This document shows, one piece after another, positions 37,551 to 48,329 of a stretch of DNA of 64,000 bases (its first letter is position 1; the number at the start of each line of letters is the position of its first letter). Both the position numbers and the translations under genes were made by a program. This stretch comes from Atrichornis clamosus (Eukaryota; Chordata; Aves; Passeriformes; Menuridae). The notes beneath the pieces are model-generated. The model was not told where the DNA came from. It saw nothing but the letters and a program-made list of their open reading frames with translations, and did not search any database. The stretch is taken from NCBI GenBank assembly GCA_013400975.1, contig WBMZ01003323.1:1-64000 (forward strand). The letters are read 5' to 3'.

Positions 37551-40076
37551 TTATAAATGAGATGTCTAGTACACTGTTTCACTCCATAGCTCAGCTAAAC
37601 TGCAGTAAAGAAAATTTCACACTTGCAACTACCTAGTCAGTGCGAAAAGCTTTTAGTTACCCTTGTAGTTACAGACAATCATACTAGAAGAGCTTCCTTT
37701 AGAATGTTCCAGAGATGTGTGTCCGTAATTCAATATGATCACAGAACTGTGAAACTATCACATATGGAAGATTCATATAGAGTCAATCTATGGCAAATAT
37801 ACTCACAACTGCCTCAAATGTAAAATGCCAGGAAATATAAGCAAAAATAAACAGAATAAGCACTTGTGCACTTTAACGTTTCAGAAAGCTGTGTGTTTTG
37901 TTTGTTTTGCTATTTATAAGAGTATCCTCAGTAGTGTGTCAATAATAACTGTCATGAGAAGGTGTCCCAAAATACAATTTTTCAGAATCTTTCAAAATCA
38001 GTACTTGTGGGAAAGAATTCTCTTTTTCTCCAAGAATTTAATATAGAGAAGAATAACAGCTAAGCACAGAAAAAGAAAACTCTCTGCAGCTACCAGTGGG
38101 CAGCTCAACATAGATTTGTGAAAGCAGGGCACAGACCTGCCCTGGCCCCTGTGGATATAAAGGGGAGTATAGGTCAGCTAAAAAACAGGAAGAAAACTTC
38201 AGCAAGAGTCCTTCCTCCCTACTGTCTCTGTGTGTGGTAGGGAGTAAGATACTTTGGGAAAAAAAAGATTGTAGGAAATCATCAGTTCTCCCTGTAAACC
38301 AAGAGTCAGGGAGAATGAGTAAACGTGTTCTCTGGTCTGCTACTCAGATGGATTTCAAAGTCTTACAATAGATCTTCAAGTTTGACTGAATATGACAAGG
38401 TAGCCCCGCCCAAGGAAAGGAATTTATCAAAAATTGTGAGATAAATACAGTGGGTTTTTGGATTATGAGAAGGTCATGTGTTTCTTAATTGGACACTTGG
38501 GCAGCCATCCACAGACCATTCAGCCACCTAACATAAAGAAATTAATCTCCCACGTACCTTTCATGCTGTACATACAGACCAGGTTTTAATAAACGTAGTG
38601 GCATAAATGCAGAGTCACTCTGCTAACAGGGAGTGTCTCCTGTTCAAAATTAAATGGGATGTGCTTGATCAGGGGGAAGGAAATAAAAGAGCGAGGTCTA
38701 GGGCACTTTAAGATGAGTTAGAGATGCAAAGGAGACATGAATCTGAGATAACCATGTCTCCTTGGTTACATGGAATGTGGATGAGAGAGAAGAGCCAATT
38801 AGACAGATTTGCTAATTTGAGGATGATTTTAATAAAGTGCATGCTTACTGGTTTGTGAGAAGATTCCATGCTGTCTAGGGTATATTAGAAGTTGTCATTT
38901 GTTAACTGGTTTAGAAAGCTGTATCTAAGAGAAATAAATAATATGTAACTTTAGATATAGTGAAGCAGGGGACTGGATTCTCCTGAGTTTCATATCAGTA
39001 AAATTTTCTTTTGAATTCCCAGCTGCCAGCAAATTTTGTAGTCTAGCTGTTCTGAAAAATCTGGAGAAAAAGGCAGGTGTTTACTCTGAACTGAGTTCTA
39101 CCTTGGATTATAGATATTCTTATGCCATCTGATTAAACTGTACTGATTTCCACTGCTGGGGTCTGCAGAATACTACCAATTTACCTTTCCAATGAAGCCA
39201 CATTTTTTATTTGTTGTATTGAATTAAACATTCTGTAGACCTGTCAAAATAATCAATGTGATCAGCAGATGGCAGAAATGTAGTCCAGGCTTTTTATTCA
39301 GACTGGTCATGTGGAGACCAAGTAACACCTCTGATAAGTTATATAGATTTATACTGCGGAGGAAGTATTGCATCCAATATCTTTGATTTTGTGGATACTA
39401 CTTAAAAACTGTAGTGTTTGGCAGGTACATTTTTCTTTTACCCTTTCCTTCTGCTGGCAGTAACTTATGACAACAAATTTTCTCAAGGTGTCAGTTCATA
39501 ATCGATCTGATTTTTACCCTTGTAAATATTTTAGTCACCCAAATTCAAGTTTGATTCCAAGCTCTTCCATTCACACATTTGATAAATCAGAACTTGAATT
39601 CTGACTTGACAATTTTCCAATTGTTTCTAGATAAAAGCCCAAACTATGAGAGACCCCACCAAAGCTGGGAAAATCCCTTCCTCAACTGATGAGTTCTTGA
39701 AACCCATGACTGGTTTCAGCTACGAGTGGGTAGTAAGACATCATGGGACATACCTAACACGAATGGAAAGATGTCAGACTCCTCCACCTCCTAGTAAATC
39801 CTTTGCTCTTTGTATTGTCATTTCTCATGAGAGTAATTTTTCCAGTATGCTGAGTTGACAAGTGGGGCAAGAGGTCAGAGATATGCTCTATATTGTTTTG
39901 CTGATGCTGTCTTATATTTCAAAAAATAAGGAAAAAAATATTTGCTCATGCTGATAGTCAGTGAAGTATCTTAACCCCCCAGGCTAAGGAGCGAAATCTT
40001 TCTCAATTCACTCTGCCCTCACAGATTGTCCTTTGCTACATTTCTTTCTCTGTAATGTTAACTAAGTTTTTAAAAG
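37551..40076. other. Unassigned non-coding DNA with an isolated TATA-like site
   Basis: No repeat or coding region was assigned. At 38155-38165 'atataaagggg' follows a short GC-rich run ('cctgccctggcccctg'), which resembles a core promoter or a decayed LTR promoter. There is no supporting gene downstream. Confidence 0.4.
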
Positions 40077-40112
40077 ATTTTAAATTAATTTAATATTTTA
40101 AATTAATTTAAT
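40077..40112. repeat. Perfect 2 x 18-bp tandem duplication
   Basis: The 18-base unit 'attttaaattaatttaat' is present twice with no mismatch (40077-40094 and 40095-40112). The unit is made only of A and T and is itself partly palindromic. Confidence 0.9.
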
Positions 40113-40203
40113 TGTACAATAACAAAGTATTTTTTTCACAGGGATTTGATCAAAAGTAACTCAAACTGGCCTGAAAAATGTGTTGAAAGGCATACCAAAT
40201 TTT

Positions 40204-40222
40204 CTCAGTGTTGAACACTGAG
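40204..40222. repeat. Perfect short inverted repeat
   Basis: CTCAGTGTT and AACACTGAG flank a single G, giving nine matched bases on each side. This could be a dimeric protein-binding site, but it may be chance. Confidence 0.6.
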
Positions 40223-42820
40223 TCAGGGAAGTATGACACAAAACACAAGATAGCCACAGCAGTCCCATTTTCTTATGTGTCATTAAATGGTCTGGCCACA
40301 CACTGGGGAGCAAGGATGTATAACACTGGCAGGAAAGTACAAGACAGTGCACAGATATCCCAGCTCCTGGGCAGAAAGATAGGGAAACAATTTTTCCTAG
40401 GTGGTAGTAGAACACAAATGTCAGTCATGTAACCACAGAATCATTTGCCAAATCCACAAGACTTGACAGATCTGCACTTATCTCTTTGTCACTGCTTTAA
40501 AATCATTTTTTTTTCAGCTGCAGTGTCTGTGTGTGATTTGTCAAGGTGTTCTTCAAGGCACGGCTGAAGGTTGGTCTCCACAAATCCATTATCACTTCAA
40601 AGTGACTGATTGCTGCCGAGCTGGCCTGAGTCAAGAGTCAGCAATGAACTGCATTTATTTACCACGATGAGGTGTGTGGGTAAGGTGTAAGGTACCAATA
40701 TATATGGAATGCAAACTCAAAAGTGTGCATGGGCTTCCATCTGTGACAAACATTGTTACACCAGTTGAGAAAATGCACCTACCCCTCTATAAGTTAGTGA
40801 CTTGATAATTAAATCAGTCACAGAGACATTCTAAAGGGGCTTTCGTAATAGCAGAAAGAGATAATATATGATACCAGAAAACAGGAATATCCAATTATTT
40901 TCTGCAGATCTTGAGGAACAAGCCCTCTTTAGAAAAGGGAGGAGAGACCTGCTGGTTTAGATCTTGACACAACGAGATGCAACATCACTCTTCTGTATGT
41001 TCCTTCTAAGTATTTTGTAACTATAATGTCCATACTTGGAATTTGTAGCCAACTTTTATTGCCTACCTTACCTTAATCCAACTTGTACTGCAAATGATTT
41101 CAAGGTCCCAGCAACATGACACTGTCCATTCTGGCAGGCCAGTGATCCTTTTGCCAGGACGCTGGACAGGGTGGCAGTGCTGTGGAACGTTCCAACAGAC
41201 CCAATAGGCAGCTCCAACATGTATCTGGTGCATCAGGGAGATAGTAAACGTGGAGCTTTAGGTGGTAGAAATGGCTTGTGGCACGTCTGGAGTCAGCCTG
41301 GTGAACACAGAACTAGCAAAAGGACAGTGGTCAAAGTATCCTTGAATCCCAACTACCTTAATGACTTCATTTCACTGAGGAAGTGTGTGAAACACCTGCT
41401 TTATAAATTAAAGCAGTAGATAATTTTTAAAAGTGATCAATACTCCTAAGTACTATCATTACAGAGTTAGATGTCATTTCAGAAAGTGTTTTAAGAACAT
41501 GCTGGACAAATTCTCCTTGAAATCCTCTCTTTTTAGAGTAATATTAATCCAGGTGTCTTAAACCAACCACCGTTATTACCCATCACTTATGAAAGTCTAA
41601 ACTGTAGAGGTAAATCTTCAGCTATTGACTAAAAGAAAATGGATTAAGACAGAGCTTGATAGGTAAGGGTTATGCTGTACACAAACAGGCTGAAATATCA
41701 GTTAAGAACTGGTATGAGACACAGCATAATTCCACACTTGCTTCCTTTATTGCAGAAAGGCATGTGATGTAAGAAACCCTTGGGACCCATCCACACTGTT
41801 AAGCACAGAATTGAAAGTATGCTTTTTTATTCCCTTATTTTGAACTTTCCATCCTCTTAGTTGCTTCACACACAATAACTTCAAAGATTATAATTTAGGA
41901 ATTGTCACAGAAAAAAAAAAATCATTCAGCAGAAAAGCTGCGTACTTATACTACAAGCCTGAATCTCATCAATTACTACTTATATACATATGCACACCTG
42001 CATACATATGTGTGTGCGTGAGAGAGAGGGTATTAAAATTATGTGTGTACTACAGTTTTAAGTACCTTATTTTAAAATAAAATCCTGTCTTTTAAAATAC
42101 TTTACATAGTATAATATAGAAGTATGCATATATATGCTTTACTCTGTTCCTCTGGTTAGTATTATTCTTGAACTACACAACCTGAAATTAGAGGATTGAG
42201 TCTCTTAAATGATCAAAGAGGGTGAAAGGTGGTTGCTTATTTATTTGCTGCATCAAACAGAGCTTTGTTGTTCTAAAAATGAGCTAGAATAATTTCAGCT
42301 CTTCATTCTCCCTGTGAAAGCTTCTAACCACTTCTTTTACTATTTAAGCAGGAACTTCTTGCCATTTTCATTTACACTCAACTGAAATGGTAGGAAACTC
42401 TCTCTTCAGTGCAATAGCCTTGTTGCATTGGCCTGCCTTCTGTTTTGTATCATTCTGCTCTTTCAGATACTTGAGTATCAAAAGGAATTTTACTTCGCAC
42501 CTGAACCTCCTATAAATGTCTTTTTTTTTTTTGTATCATAGTAACTATCATCACAAGGGGAACGGTTTCACAAAGGCTTATGGTCTTTACATTAATAAAA
42601 CCTAGATTTAGGTAAATACAAGGAAGGCACCCATTTGCAAACATCCATCTTCACTAAGTAGCCACTTAAAGGAAAACCAACCTTTAAACAAATGATAGAT
42701 CCAAATGTTTCAGAAACTTGACTGAGCTCCTCTAAGATCACCTCTAAAATATTCATCCATATGTCAAAATGGTAGTGATACCAAGAGATTGTTTTCAGTA
42801 TCTATACCACAGACATTGCA
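40223..42820. other. Unassigned AT-rich non-coding DNA
   Basis: No repeat family or gene was seen. A short alternating 'catatgtgtgtgcgtgagagaga' type tract lies at about 42004-42028. Confidence 0.5.
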
Positions 42821-42944
42821 TCTTTTTTCTCTCTTTCTTTCTCTTTCTTTCTTTCTTTCTTTTTCTTTCTTTCTTTCTTTCCTTCCTTCCTTCCTTCTTT
42901 CTTTCTCTCTTTCCTTTCTTTCCTTTCTTTCCTTTCTTTCCTTC
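42821..42944 (+). repeat. 124-nt uninterrupted pyrimidine tract, (CTTT)n/(CCTT)n
   Basis: Every base from 42821 to 42944 on the plus strand is C or T. The tract is layered: (CTTT)n, a (CCTT)n block, then a 9-base unit 'cctttcttt' repeated three to four times. It ends in 'cttcag', so it also resembles a very strong splice acceptor. Tracts of this kind can form triplex (H-) DNA and vary in length. The Phe/Ser/Leu-rich open frame across it (42769-43044) is a product of the repeat. Confidence 0.95.
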
Positions 42945-42945
42945 A

Positions 42946-45900
42946 GTAAGTACAGACTTTGAATTTTGGGTGGTTATCTACAGGCTATTAACAGATCAAG
43001 ACCTGCATTCAGAGGGTCACATAAGTGCAGTGATTTCTCAGTAACTCTGTGGATAGGACTCTCATTTAGTTCCTGTGATAAAAATTTTAGCAATAAAGAT
43101 TGATTGAAGACACTGATGTTATTGGAACAGGACTTCAGCTAGAATAAATCAAAGCAGCTGAACTGAGGACCTAGTCCACTCTTTCAAAAAGCCTTTGTTC
43201 ATCTTCTGTACCTTTGGTCTACTGCCAAATACTTAAGATGGCACTGATAACTGCTTAAGTTCAGCTGAACAGCGGCACAATACCAAAGCACAACAGGTGG
43301 CATAGAAGACCCAGAGGCAAGCAAGAATATCTATAGAGTTCATGTGAGTGTCTGCCCGTGAATTTATCACTAAATAAGGTCTGTAGTTGCTCTCAGGATG
43401 TTACATGATTGCAAGCATGTGAGGATGTGTATGCTCAGTCATAATGTGAAGAAACCCAGAAGCAGCAGTTCTCTTAAAACAGACTCCTAGTCACTTCAAT
43501 AAGCACTTACAGACTATCAAACAGAGAGGAACATGAACAATAGTGTAAAACAAATTGTAGTGCAGATGTGGTGTTATGGATGCATTGTTTCCCCTTTGCT
43601 CTGGGCTCATCCTTGTCTGCTGGCAACCACAACACATTAATAATAACACAAACATCTCAAATGCAGAAATGTTGTAAATAGAAGTCATTGTTTTGCTAAG
43701 TTGAAAATGTTTACATACCAAAGAGATGCTACAAACTGAAGAGATTTTCATATCATTGAATTGAATAGATCCTGTATATCCAAAGATTTTCTAAAAGTTT
43801 CGTGTTTCTTTTCAAATACATTTTATGACCCATACATTTACTAGGGGCAATATTTATTCTTCAAGTATTGATGTGAATGGTAATATACATTATGCTTTGA
43901 TTATTACATTTTCACTATTAAATACTAAGAGTAAATTCTCTGGAAAATATAGCTCAGATATTCTAAAAGTAGCTATGAATTTACATAGAATTCATTGAAT
44001 ATTTTCAGCTCAGAAAAGATACTCTGTCATAAAAAACTGAGGAGGAAATGTGTGAAAACTTCAGAAAGCCTTGGTAATTCTGTTTGATGGGGGAGGAACA
44101 GAAGAGATGCAGACAGAATTGAAGGACAGTAGCAGGAAGGCTCAGCTCAGACTTATTCTATGAAACTCGCTATATTTTTTCAGCAAGACCATAAAATACA
44201 ACACAGAAATATGTTATTAGGATAATAAATTAAACTTTGCTATAAGAGCAAGCATTTCTGAGTAGCTGGAGAGACGTGCAATCCAGGTCACCTTTAAATG
44301 CTAGTGTTAAGCTCTGCAACATCAGGACAGGAGGTAGGGAAAGAGAATGCAGGAGACTGAGTTTATATATTCATACTGACAGACAGCAGAAAAAATTACC
44401 ACACTGGTTTTTCAGAGCATTTCACTTGTTCCCCATGTATGGTGTGGCAGTGTATGTGCCAAGGCTACTTCTGTGTTCACTTTTTTCTTCCTTGTTGCTT
44501 GCAACAAGAAAAAATTCGAGTATACTTGTTTTACCAATTGGTTAAGAGGAGCAGATCTGGTGTCCTTTATAAACTGCTTTGCAGGTCAATAAATATTACA
44601 TGCAGTCAGCATCCCACTAAATAAAGAGGGTAATCATTTTTCTTCACTGACAATCAGAGGCAAAAGTAGCTTATCTGCAGCAATGAAATACCTATTAGTA
44701 AGTAACCATGCTCATGTGAGTCCATTTTTCAGATTAAATACTTGTACATATGTGCATATACATACAGACATAAATACATACAAAGTAGGAGAAAATAACT
44801 TTCTCAATCTTGTCAGTGTTCTTATAACAGCACATGATTTATTTATGATGCAATTTCAGCAAGGCTAAACTACAAAATGCCCACTTCAACTAGTATTTTA
44901 TTATGACTGGAAGTCCTTATTGCAAACCAGGGGCCCAGCCCTTGTGTTATGCCAAGACTATCAAACATTTCCCTGATAGCTGCCCCAGGCTGACAGTGAT
45001 GTACCTGTCAGGCAAATGAGAGCCTCTTTTTCTCTCTTTTCCTGTTCTACACCATGGTATGCCAAAGCCCAGTAACACCTACGAGCACAGAGCAGCAGCA
45101 GTGATGCAAAAGGGGAGCTGCACAGCCCCACAGCCTCTGCTGCATGACAGCTTGAAATCCTATTGATTGCTTCAGGGTAGCAACAACTGGAAAGAATACC
45201 TGTATTCCCCTCTCCCTCTCTTGCTGTATATCTTTGCCTGGACTTTTAAAAGCTAGGACCAGGTCTTTATAGGCCCTGATTCTCACTGAGGCATTGAATT
45301 CAACTGGAATATAAACGTCTAGTAAAAGCAATTTTAAAACCTCCATGAGAAAAAGTTACTGTTGGTATAAAACATGTTTAACTAAATCTTTCATATAGTT
45401 CTGTAGTCAGTGAAGAATTTTACTGGCACTCAATTTAAAGTCTTATAAAGAGACATAGTTCAGCTTCAGTTTGGCCTTTCATACCTGTGAGATTTCAAGC
45501 AAACTTCAGACTATCAGCAGCAGAATCTTGAAGCTGGTTAATCAAGGTATTAGCATATTCCAACAGAGTGTTAACAAAGAGGGGACTGAAATATGCAAAC
45601 CAGCACTAGAAAGGAGAGGTTTTAGCATACTTATGTTCTGCAAATGCTAAATAGCACTCAGAAAGTAATTGCAGATCTCGTACATAATCCACACATCTTG
45701 TTCTAGTATTAGAAGTGAATTGTGGTGAGTCTTTATCTCAGGAACAGGCTGATTAGGATTTTCTTGCTAAAAATGAAAGACTCATCACCTGTTGCAGTTG
45801 TCTTATGCTGATTTGGCAGCTGCTAATCCTTTATATAAATTTCAAGTGAAAGGAATTTAGCAGCTAGAGAGGGTCTGTGCAGCTGAGCCTGGTGGAAATC

Positions 45901-46287
45901 TTTATTAAAGACACTCCAGAAGGTTTCCAGCTGTTTCTTCCACCTGCTTTATTCTAAAGCCTGGTGCAGAAAAATGGAAACAGCTGAGCCCAGATGCCCA
46001 TTCTGGGATTCGTTTCACTGTGGATCAGCACAAAATCTTCTTGGACATATGAAAACCATGTGCCCAGTGTAAGGTGGCTGCCAGTACCTCATTTTTGTCC
46101 TTCAGATGGCACATTATGATGTTCATGCAGGGAACAGTGAGTGGAAATCTTAGCTGCTGGTACCAAAATCTTGGTTGACATTGGTCAACTTTAACGTGGT
46201 CTTGATATGGCAGATTGATATACTCCTAGTGCAGTCTGGAAGGCAAATTTTGCTTTTTGATGTGATGAGAACAGGAAAATAAGTGGC
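42946..46287. other. Unassigned non-coding DNA
   Basis: No coding region or repeat family was recognised. A short hairpin lies at 45818-45865, inside a non-repetitive stretch (45.8-46.15 kb) that I guess could be conserved regulatory sequence. A degenerate 'catacagacataaatacatac' run is near 44760. Confidence 0.45.
45818..45865. repeat. Imperfect inverted repeat / hairpin
   Basis: The left arm 'agctgctaatccttt' (45818-45832) pairs with 'aaaggaatttagcagct' (45849-45865), with a two-base bulge and a 16-base loop. The stem is shorter than a usual microRNA precursor. It could be a binding site or a chance palindrome. Confidence 0.5.
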
Positions 46288-47271
46288 TGTTGTAGTTTGA
46301 GCCTGGCCAGATGCCAGGCACCCATGGAAACCCTCTGCTCACTCCCCCTGCAGCTGGACAGAGGAGAGAAAAAAAATTCAAAGCGTTCATGAGTTTGAGA
46401 TAAGGATTACGGGAAAAGAGATCAGACAAAAACAGGCTCGAACTTAAAAGATGTGAAAGTAGATTTATTACACTAACAGAAACAGAACAGGATAATGAAA
46501 ATTAAAATGAGCTTTTGGAGAACACCTTCTCTCCCCCCACTCCCTCCTCCCAGCTCTACCTCCTACCCAAACGGCTCAGGGAGACAGAGAATGGGGGTTT
46601 CCTGGTCAGTTCATCATCTGTGGCTTCTTACGCTGTTCAAGGATTGGAACTGTCCTCCCCTGCTGTTCTGTGGGGTCCCTTGGTCCCCTCTGGGAGACAG
46701 TTCTCCAGGAACTGCTGCAACATCTGTCCATCCCACGGACAACAGCAGCCCTCAAACTGCTGCAGCGTGGGTCACTCCCCCACAGGGTGCAGTCCTTTTC
46801 AAGCATCCACCTGCTCTGGCTCCTGGCATGGGCTACTTCATGACTTCAGGTGGATCTCTTCACTCCTGTCAGCCTCCATGGGCTGCAGGGGCACAGCTGC
46901 TTTACCATGGTCTTCACCACGGGCCGCAGAGGAATCTCGGCTCCGGCTGCTGTACTTCCCAGTCCTTCCAAACTGACCTTGGTGCCTCCATGTTGTTTTC
47001 TGCTCACATCTTCTCACTCACCTCCTCTTCCCTGGCTGAAATTAAAACTGCACCACCAGGATTGTTTTGAATTCCTTCTTAAATCTGTTATCACAGAGGC
47101 ATTACCGCTACTTCCAATTGGGCGAGTCCTGGCCCATGGCATGTCCATCTTTGCAGCCAGACAGACATTGGCCCTGCAGGACATGGTGGTGGGAGCTTCT
47201 AGCAGCTTCTCACAGAAGCCACCCCTGCAGCACCCCCCACTCTCAAAACCAGGCCTTGCAAAACTACAACA
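46288..47271 (-). mobile_element. 984-bp solo LTR of a bird endogenous retrovirus
   Basis: The ends are exact inverted repeats: 'tgttgtagttt' (46288-46298) and 'aaactacaaca' (47261-47271). Flanking 'gtggc' and 'atggc' match in four of five bases, fitting a worn 5-bp target duplication. Read as minus strand, it begins with U3 text such as 'gtggcttctgtgagaagctg', has a TATA-like 'tttaagaag' (complement of ~47074-47082), a GC-rich middle with repeated 'gtggg' segments, and AATAAA (complement of 46464-46469). This order matches a common, long LTR type in songbird genomes, probably of an ERVL-like virus. It is GC-rich compared with the flanks, which explains several spurious frames of 150-190 codons inside it. 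No retroviral genes are adjacent. Confidence 0.88.
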
Positions 47272-47864
47272 ATGGCATAAAATCATTTTAAGGACATTAA
47301 TTGAATGTTCCTGCTGAACAGAAGATCTGCAGAATAGAGGAGACAAAGAGTGTGCACAGTTCCTTAGAGCTGGTTACAAAGCCTTGAGTTCAGAGTGATG
47401 TTCTTGCTGATGAAAACTATCAAGAATAGCGGAACTTAAAAGGGTTTTCTTGGGTGCAGAGAAGACCTTTCTCTAGAAATTAAAATGCCTGAAAGTGACT
47501 CCCATTCAGTATAAGGGAAAGTGGCAGCATCGTTAGTTCAGTAGTATAGATTGTGACCCTTCTCTGTCTATGAAATCAAGTTCACTAGTGAAACTTTTTA
47601 TTAGAATGGCTATTGGTATGGGCTAGATCCTAACCAGATTGCTGCTGAAAGCAATCACAACTGCTTAATCTAAGGAGAATTATTAAATTAAAACATATCT
47701 GGAGTTTCTTGATAAGAGAATAATATTAACCTAAAATACAGAGGGTTAGAAATATGGAAAAGAGAGTGATACAAAGGTATCACACCTGAAAGAAATTATT
47801 TTTCATGATGTCATAGCAGGCAAATATATTTTTTTAAAAAGGAAAAAAGTGATACTTGCACTCA
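47272..47864. other. Unassigned DNA between two LTR insertions
   Basis: AT-rich unique sequence of about 590 bases. No retroviral internal sequence is visible, so the two LTRs are separate insertions rather than the ends of one provirus. They also belong to different LTR types. Confidence 0.6.
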
Positions 47865-47948
47865 TGTCATGGTTTAACCCCAGCTAGCAACTACCGTGCA
47901 GTCACTGTCACTCCCCGACTATCAGCCCAACCAGCCCAAAGCAGCACT
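47865..47948 (-). mobile_element. Internally deleted LTR remnant with both termini and target duplication
   Basis: The left part, 'tgtcatggtttaaccccagc' through 'cactcccc', matches the left edge of the complete LTR at 31064. The right part, 'ccagcccaaagcagcact', matches its right edge. About 380 bases in between are lost. 'actca' (47860-47864) is repeated exactly at 47949-47953, as expected for a 5-bp target duplication, although the final 'ca' of the LTR has become 'ct'. Left over are 84 bases. Confidence 0.72.
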
Positions 47949-47953
47949 ACTCA

Positions 47954-48329
47954 TCTTTCCTACAAGCAGTTTCAATCATTGCTACCACCGTTAGAGCATT
48001 GCAAAAGTTGTCCTTTTTCCTAGGGATGAATAGGATCTTTCCTCCTCAGGTCTATCTCTACCCCTTGACAATTTCTCTCTCTAGGTTTGTTATTTTGCTT
48101 CTAACTTTGCTTCTCGCTCTTCATTATTAACTGCTGAAGTTTCCTTTTTCGATCATCTGTCTTCTATTTCACTGCCTAGGATTGTCACACTCTCTTGTTG
48201 ACTCAGCATATTTCTCTTTGATCTCACAGTTTTATTTTGCTTTCTGATCTCAGCCTTCTCTCCAGTGCAAACTAATCCTTTCTGCACATAATGAAAGAGG
48301 GTTTTAAACTAAAGTTGCTGGGGGAGGGG
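47954..48329. other. Pyrimidine-rich unassigned DNA
   Basis: The plus strand is unusually rich in C and T (48.0-48.3 kb), with runs such as 'tttctctctctagg' and 'ccttctctcc'. Similar composition resumes after the CR1 at about 50.38-50.52 kb, suggesting that the CR1 landed in one pyrimidine-rich block. Confidence 0.5.

Noticed and set aside
42769..43044. Phe/Ser/Leu-rich 91-codon frame
   Set aside because: Most of it is the translation of the CTTT/CCTT repeat.
46495..47317. Overlapping frames of 191, 153 and 155 codons on the plus strand
   Set aside because: They lie almost wholly inside the GC-rich LTR and are antisense to its own direction. GC-rich sequence with few stops explains them.
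46288..47948. One provirus with two LTRs
   Set aside because: The two LTRs are of different types, each has its own target duplication, and the 590 bases between them show no retroviral genes.
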